64,000 bases of DNA from the NCBI RefSeq assembly GCF_000364165.2, contig NZ_CP097810.1, forward strand, positions 2,358,130-2,422,129, given 5' to 3'. The DNA is from Clostridium sp. MD294. GTDB lineage: Bacteria; Bacillota; Clostridia; Lachnospirales; Anaerotignaceae. Shown piece by piece: positions 59,830-64,000 of the stretch. The notes beneath the pieces were generated by a model that searched no databases, had not been told where the DNA came from, and was given only the letters and a program-made list of their open reading frames with translations. The first letter of the stretch is position 1. Every line of letters begins with the position of its first letter. The position numbers were made by a program, and so were the translations under genes.

Positions 59830-60501
59830 CTACATACCAATAAAAGAAATATATTCCTCAATAGACATTAGTGGCATATTTAAAGCTATTTTTGTATCAT
59901 TTGTAATATTTCCTTGTGAAACCATTTCTTTCCCTGCTTGTTCTACACTTTGCAGCCAATTATGAACTATATTTTGTGCAAGCGGAGATTTACTTTTAAG
60001 CAATTTACCACAATTTCTATAAATTTCAAGTGACGGATTACAACAAGAAAAAACAGCTTTCATAATATCGAAATTATTTTCTCCTGGAAATCCACAATTA
60101 GATAAAACAACAAATTTTTGTGTTTTAGTATGTTCATTTTTAAGGTCAAAGTGCCCTTGTTTTTCTACAATTTGAGGACACTTTAATGGAGCAAGACGGT
60201 CTACAAAATTTTTTAACAAAGCAGTCATGTTCCAAGTATATACTGGTGTAGCAAAACAAATAATATCGGATTGTTGGTAGTATTTTAAAAGTTGTTCCAT
60301 ATCGTCATGTAGTCTACATTTTCCAGGTGTTGAAAACCAACAGTAAAAACAACCCTGACATTGTGTAATATGATATTCTTTTAAATAGATATTTTTTGTT
60401 ACTGCTCCAGCTTGTGATGCTCCTTTTAAAAAAGAAGTTGCAATGACATTTGTTGCACTATTTTCCCCCGCAGGACTTCCATTAAATACTGTTACTTTCA
60501 T
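59830..60501 (-). CDS. Flavodoxin-fold NAD(P)H:FMN oxidoreductase
   Basis: The 223-residue protein has a flavodoxin-like fold. The FMN phosphate loop is FNGSPAGENSATNVI near residues 5-19, an N-terminal CQGCFYCW cluster lies near 50, and FATPVYTWNMTALLKNFVDR lies near 78-97. It probably reduces small molecules or quinones, and the CxxC-like Cys could bind a cofactor or be redox-active. GAAAGGAAG precedes the ATG. It follows the XRE-desulfoferrodoxin gene by 14 nt, so it is probably its regulatory target or partner. Confidence 0.85.
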   Translation of the reverse strand: MKVTVFNGSPAGENSATNVIATSFLKGASQAGAVTKNIYLKEYHITQCQGCFYCWFSTPGKCRLHDDMEQLLKYYQQSDIICFATPVYTWNMTALLKNFVDRLAPLKCPQIVEKQGHFDLKNEHTKTQKFVVLSNCGFPGENNFDIMKAVFSCCNPSLEIYRNCGKLLKSKSPLAQNIVHNWLQSVEQAGKEMVSQGNITNDTKIALNMPLMSIEEYISFIGM

Positions 60502-60515
60502 AAATATCTTCCTTT

Positions 60516-61100
60516 CTAAATCTTTTTACAAAATAATCCATGATGGTTACAATACCAGAAAAAAATTCCCTGTCCTCGACTTAAAAATCTTGCCTCAATA
60601 TTTCCTTCTGGATATAATTTTACTATTTCAAAATGATTATCAGTGCAATATGCTATAAATGAAATATAATGTGTTTTTGTCATATCATGTTTAGCTGATA
60701 AAAAATATTCATTTTCTATTATTTCACAATTTAATTGATGTTCATTGTCAGCAATTTCTGCTTCTAATGGTGGTAAAGTTATGCCACAGCAGGAAATTAA
60801 AGCAATTCCTGTAGAGTGAAAAATATTACCACATATTGGACAAACATACAAATTTGACTTTAAAATATTTGCTGAACGATTTTTATTGATAATCAATTCA
60901 CCAGATAATAATTCTGGTACAGACACCTGTAATACACTAGCCAAAGGCTCAATTAAAGAAATATCTGGAAGTCCTCGACCTGTTTCCCACTTTGATATTG
61001 TTTTATCACTGACGCACAATTTTGTTGCTAATTGAGATTGTGTCATATGCTGCTTTTCTCTAAGTGTTTTAATTGTAGTACCTGTAATATAATGCTTCAT
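60516..61100 (-). CDS. XRE regulator fused to desulfoferrodoxin/superoxide-reductase-like domain
   Basis: Residues 1-67 of this 194-residue protein are an XRE helix-turn-helix (TIKTLREKQHMTQSQLATKL; CVSDKTISKWETGRGLPDIS). Residues 84-194 match a class I desulfoferrodoxin. The Cys4 site is C87-P-I-C90 with C104-C105, as in desulforedoxin. The superoxide-reductase iron ligands are all in place: H121, H138 and H144 (KHDMTKTHY), C184 and H187 (YCNHHG). The protein is therefore a probable redox- or superoxide-sensing regulator. The FMN oxidoreductase gene follows by 14 nt. Upstream ribosome site is AAAGGGGG. Enzyme or sensor activity is inferred. Confidence 0.85.
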   Translation of the reverse strand: MKHYITGTTIKTLREKQHMTQSQLATKLCVSDKTISKWETGRGLPDISLIEPLASVLQVSVPELLSGELIINKNRSANILKSNLYVCPICGNIFHSTGIALISCCGITLPPLEAEIADNEHQLNCEIIENEYFLSAKHDMTKTHYISFIAYCTDNHFEIVKLYPEGNIEARFLSRGQGIFFWYCNHHGLFCKKI

Positions 61101-61215
61101 TTTTTATTCAACCCCCTTTAGTAACACAATACCATTCAGAAACAAAAACTACAACCTACCAATCGTAGAGTTATATTTTATAAATTTGTTATTAGAATTA
61201 CTATTTTTCAAATAA

Positions 61216-61257
61216 AAAAAAGAACTCGTAACATACAAAATTTACTCGTTCTTTTTC
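61216..61257 (-). terminator. Terminator after the MerR gene
   Basis: AAAAAGAACTCGTA and TACTCGTTCTTTTT pair at twelve of fourteen positions across a 13-nt loop, with A and T runs at the ends. It lies just after the MerR stop and separates it from the XRE gene. Confidence 0.75.
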
Positions 61258-61272
61258 ATTCATTATAATATA

Positions 61273-62127
61273 TTATTTTTTTATTGGAATAATCACTTTT
61301 GTAATATGGTCATCTTCATTTGAAACGTCTACAGGCGAAATGATATATTCTTCAGAAATTGGCCCTATAATAATATAATTATTTTGATTTAACCATTTAA
61401 TTGCTTTAATATGCGTTTGAATAATATCTTCATTTCTGCCAATATGCAATGCTGTTACTGCAGTAAAACCTCCAAACATTTTTGACATAGGAGAGTCAAT
61501 TTTTTCATTTACTTGAATACTGATTTCTAAATCACAATCATTTTGATAAAACTGTTCTAAAGGTTTATTATGGTATGTTAGAATAAAAGAGCCTGTTACA
61601 CGTAATTTTTGACATGTTACCATTTCAAACAATTCAAACCATCTGTCAACAGAAACATCGCTATTTCTATAATTTTTTTTAATACTTCTTGTAAACATAA
61701 CAGGAATTTTTTGTATTTCTTCAATTTGTATACTTTCTGTTGTCCAACCATCTTGCCTCGCTTCTAAAAGGTTATAACCTTTTTCTAAACGTTCTAGTAA
61801 AAGTTCTCCTTCTGCATACTGGTCATTTAATGACTCAATGGTTTTATTGATTTCATACAATCGTTGCTGTATACATTCTTTCATGATATTCATATCTTTT
61901 TGAGATACAATTTTTTTAATTTCTTTTAAAGGAACATTCAATAAACGAAGTTTATAAATAATAAATATCGTTAAAATTTGCTCATGAGTATAATAACGAT
62001 ATTTATTATCCTTTCGATATTCTGGTACTAGCAAACCAATTTTATCGTAATAACGTAACGTTTTTACGGAAATATTGCATAATTTAGATACTTCGCCTAT
62101 CAAATATGTTTTTTTCTGTTGTGCCAT
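61273..62127 (-). CDS. MerR-family regulator with GyrI-like effector domain
   Basis: The 284-residue regulator's N-terminal MerR domain has YLIGEVSKLCNISVKTLRYYDKIGLLVPEYR (residues about 8-39) and a wing with YRYYTHEQI. A coiled dimerisation helix follows, then a GyrI-like/BmrR-type ligand-binding domain (PVMFTRSIKKNYRNSDVSVD onward, ending in a VIIPIKK strand). Such regulators activate genes in response to small molecules. It lies downstream of the CoA-transferase gene with a gap of 73 nt that contains a dyad (TTCAA/TTGAA), so autoregulation is possible. GGGAGAAG precedes the ATG. Confidence 0.9.
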   Translation of the reverse strand: MAQQKKTYLIGEVSKLCNISVKTLRYYDKIGLLVPEYRKDNKYRYYTHEQILTIFIIYKLRLLNVPLKEIKKIVSQKDMNIMKECIQQRLYEINKTIESLNDQYAEGELLLERLEKGYNLLEARQDGWTTESIQIEEIQKIPVMFTRSIKKNYRNSDVSVDRWFELFEMVTCQKLRVTGSFILTYHNKPLEQFYQNDCDLEISIQVNEKIDSPMSKMFGGFTAVTALHIGRNEDIIQTHIKAIKWLNQNNYIIIGPISEEYIISPVDVSNEDDHITKVIIPIKK

Positions 62128-62200
62128 ATCACTTCTCCCTTTCTATTAAAATTCAATCCTTGAACTTGTATTATATCATGAAAGGTTGTTTAAAATAATA

Positions 62201-63388
62201 TTAAATCACATTTTTATATTTTAATTGTTCTACATCTAGCTTTTGATAACCAATTTGTTCCAATATAGCAGTATTATCTTCTCCCAAAATAGGAGCAGCT
62301 TTTTGAGGCATATCTATTTCACCATGAATTTTAATAGGAGTGCCAGGAATACGAATTTCTTGTTCCATACCAGGTTGATATACTTTCCATAACATATTTC
62401 TTTCCTTTGTTTGAGGGTGCTCTGCTGCTTGAGGAATGCTTAAAATCTCACCAAAAGGAATAGACAATCCAGAAATAATTTCTTCTAATTCTTTTACTGT
62501 TTTTGTTGTAGTCCATTGTTCTATAATTGGTTTTAATTCTTTATAATTTTCACATCGTAGCAAATTTGTTACAAAACGAGGATCATCAATTAAATCTTCT
62601 CTATTCATAGCACCACAAAGAGCAGCATACATTTTATCAGTTCCACAGCCCATAACAAAATCTCCATCTTTTCCTTTGAAAGAGTCAAAAGGAGCAATAG
62701 AAGGGTCTTGATTTCCTGCACGATGTGGTGTTTTTCCTTCAACAGTATATTCTACAACAAAGTTTTCCATAACAGAAAATAAAGTATCCATCATAGAAAC
62801 ATCAATGCGACGTCCAAAACCTGTTTTTTCTCTTTCATACAGTGCCATTAAAATACCCATACAAAGATAAGCACCACTATAATTATCTCCTACAGAAGGA
62901 CCTATTTTACAAGGAGGACCATCTTCAAATCCAGTTACACTCATCATTCCGCTCATTGCTTGTGCAACAATATCATAAGCAGGACGCATAGATAACTCTC
63001 CTGTTAAACCAAATCCGCTTATAGAACCATATATAATACGAGGATTAATTTCTTTCATTTTTTCATAAGAAAATCCTAAACGTTCTAATACACCTACTTT
63101 ATAATTTTCACAAACAACATCTGCTGTTTTGAGCAATTCTGTAAAAATTTGTTTTCCTTCTTCTGTTTTTAAATTTAAAGTCATTCCTTTTTTGTTACGA
63201 TTGATATAAGCATAATATCCACTATACCCATTTTTCATAGGACCCCAATTACGAGTTTGGTCGCCTTTTTGTGGAGTTTCAATTTTAATAACTTCTGCAC
63301 CATGGTCTGCTAAATTCATTGTACAAAATGGTCCACTATATGCTTGTGTTAAGTCAAGAACACGAATTCCTTCTAAAGGTCTTTTCAT
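62201..63388 (-). CDS. CaiB/BaiF family CoA-transferase (class III)
   Basis: The 395-residue CoA-transferase has a conserved N-terminal GIRVLDLTQAYSGPFCTMNL, a YINRNKKGMTLNLKTEEGK segment, and the catalytic Asp at D168 in PSVGDNYSGAY. It transfers CoA between a donor acyl-CoA and a carboxylic acid. The neighbouring ammonia-lyase-like gene suggests a beta-amino acid such as beta-alanine or 3-aminobutyrate as acceptor. A terminator-like hairpin separates the two genes. Length is normal (about 390-410). GGGAGGAATG precedes the ATG. Substrate is inferred only. Confidence 0.85.
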   Translation of the reverse strand: MKRPLEGIRVLDLTQAYSGPFCTMNLADHGAEVIKIETPQKGDQTRNWGPMKNGYSGYYAYINRNKKGMTLNLKTEEGKQIFTELLKTADVVCENYKVGVLERLGFSYEKMKEINPRIIYGSISGFGLTGELSMRPAYDIVAQAMSGMMSVTGFEDGPPCKIGPSVGDNYSGAYLCMGILMALYEREKTGFGRRIDVSMMDTLFSVMENFVVEYTVEGKTPHRAGNQDPSIAPFDSFKGKDGDFVMGCGTDKMYAALCGAMNREDLIDDPRFVTNLLRCENYKELKPIIEQWTTTKTVKELEEIISGLSIPFGEILSIPQAAEHPQTKERNMLWKVYQPGMEQEIRIPGTPIKIHGEIDMPQKAAPILGEDNTAILEQIGYQKLDVEQLKYKNVI

Positions 63389-63423
63389 AAGTCATTCCTC
63401 CCCTATTTTTAGAAAAATTTTAG

Positions 63424-63452
63424 GAAAAAGAAGGAGCGTTTGTGCTCCTTCT
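63424..63452 (-). terminator. Attenuator/terminator between ammonia-lyase and CoA-transferase genes
   Basis: AGAAGGAGC and GCTCCTTCT form a nine-pair stem with a six-base loop, and on the minus strand TTTTTCC follows. It lies between two genes read in the same direction, so it may limit expression of the CoA-transferase. Confidence 0.7.
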
Positions 63453-63498
63453 CAAACTACCAAAATTTATAAAAAGATTTTTATTTACATTAACATAA

Positions 63499-63957
63499 TT
63501 ATTCTCCTGGGTGTTTTCTATCCATGAAAGTACTTTCTTGAGGACCTCTTTGGTCTTTTTTCGCAATAAACAAGCTTCCTGTTGCTCTACCACAAAGTAC
63601 TGGAGGTTCACAAGCTGTTGCTGCTGTACCAGGTGTTGCTACGCCACTTAAATCAGCATCTGTTCTATCTAATTGTGTAGCAACTTTCCATGCCTCAAAT
63701 TTACAAGTATAAGATTGATTTCCTACTTTTTCAATCCAGCCATGATATTCCATGAAGTCACCTACATATACAGGTGCTAAAAATTCAATATTTTCATATC
63801 CTAAAAACAAGCTGATGTCACCATCTACATAAACCATAAGCTCCGTGCCAACATCGCCCCATTGATTTACAATTCTTGCACCATTTACTAAACCACCTAC
63901 ATAATGTGCATCTTTTGCACTCATCATTAAATGATGTACCACTTTTTTACCTACCAT
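63499..63957 (-). CDS. Beta-alanyl-CoA/3-aminobutyryl-CoA ammonia-lyase-like protein
   Basis: This 152-residue hot-dog-fold enzyme closely resembles what I remember of C. propionicum beta-alanyl-CoA:ammonia lyase: VGKKVVHHLMMSAKDAHYV start, GARIVNQWGDVGTELMVY, VDGDISLFLGYENIEFLAPV and KKDQRGPQES near the end. It would remove ammonia from beta-alanyl-CoA to give acryloyl-CoA, or from 3-aminobutyryl-CoA in lysine fermentation. The two cannot be told apart here. A short insertion near residues 115-130 is a possible difference. AAGGAGG lies ten bases before the ATG at 63957. It pairs with the CoA-transferase gene downstream. Confidence 0.8.
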   Translation of the reverse strand: MVGKKVVHHLMMSAKDAHYVGGLVNGARIVNQWGDVGTELMVYVDGDISLFLGYENIEFLAPVYVGDFMEYHGWIEKVGNQSYTCKFEAWKVATQLDRTDADLSGVATPGTAATACEPPVLCGRATGSLFIAKKDQRGPQESTFMDRKHPGE

Positions 63958-64000
63958 AATAATAATTCCTCCTTATCATTTTATAATCATAGATAGCGAA

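Noticed and set aside
1-64000. Search for tRNA, rRNA and known riboswitches
   Set aside because: No cloverleaf, rRNA segment or recognisable riboswitch aptamer was seen in the gaps by eye; a covariance-model scan (tRNAscan-SE, Infernal/Rfam) would be needed to be sure.

Overview
The window reads as a chromosome segment of a very AT-rich Gram-positive anaerobe of class Clostridia, probably a gut or rumen Lachnospirales-type organism. The reasons are strong AGGAGG ribosome sites, a PolC-type replicase, the Firmicutes order rpsB-tsf-pyrH-frr-uppS-cdsA-dxr-rseP-ispG-polC, SLH-anchored surface protein, and a beta-alanyl-CoA ammonia-lyase-like enzyme resembling that of Clostridium propionicum. No species is claimed.

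Region 1 (1-21,890) is the integrase-proximal part of a contractile-tailed (PBSX/myovirus-like) prophage. From left to right it holds late genes on the minus strand (tail tube, sheath, tail-completion and connector proteins, capsid, scaffold, terminase), a late regulator, a replication block (SNF2 helicase, VRR-NUC nuclease, PrimPol-D5 helicase, DUF2815, DUF2800), an early operon with an AntA-type antirepressor, and a divergent lysogeny switch. The plus-strand immunity side then carries the CI-like repressor, an unknown membrane protein and the tyrosine integrase. No portal or minor head gene lies in its usual place between terminase and scaffold, so the prophage may be defective. A repeated 22-bp motif occupies four gaps of the early operon.

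Region 2 (21,900-27,300) has plus-strand single genes: SGNH hydrolase, copper-amine-oxidase-N secreted protein, release factor 3, phosphoesterase and an unknown protein. Region 3 (27,313-44,505, minus strand) holds translation, isoprenoid, envelope-lipid and DNA-processing genes: polC through rpsB, then topA, dprA and a lipoprotein.

Region 4 (44,650-55,000) contains comM, a lipoprotein hydrolase with a divergent LysR regulator, a YdjI-YdjG-YdjH-like membrane cluster interrupted by a hairpin-rich repeat, a drug/metabolite transporter and a secreted protein. Region 5 (55,200-64,000, minus strand) contains a 1387-residue SLH surface protein with an 18-residue tandem repeat, an FMN oxidoreductase next to an unusual XRE-desulfoferrodoxin fusion regulator, and a MerR/CoA-transferase/CoA-ammonia-lyase group probably serving beta-amino-acid metabolism.

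The items most worth follow-up are the XRE-superoxide-reductase fusion, the early-operon motif, the missing portal next to a repeat remnant, and the unknown membrane protein in the prophage immunity region.
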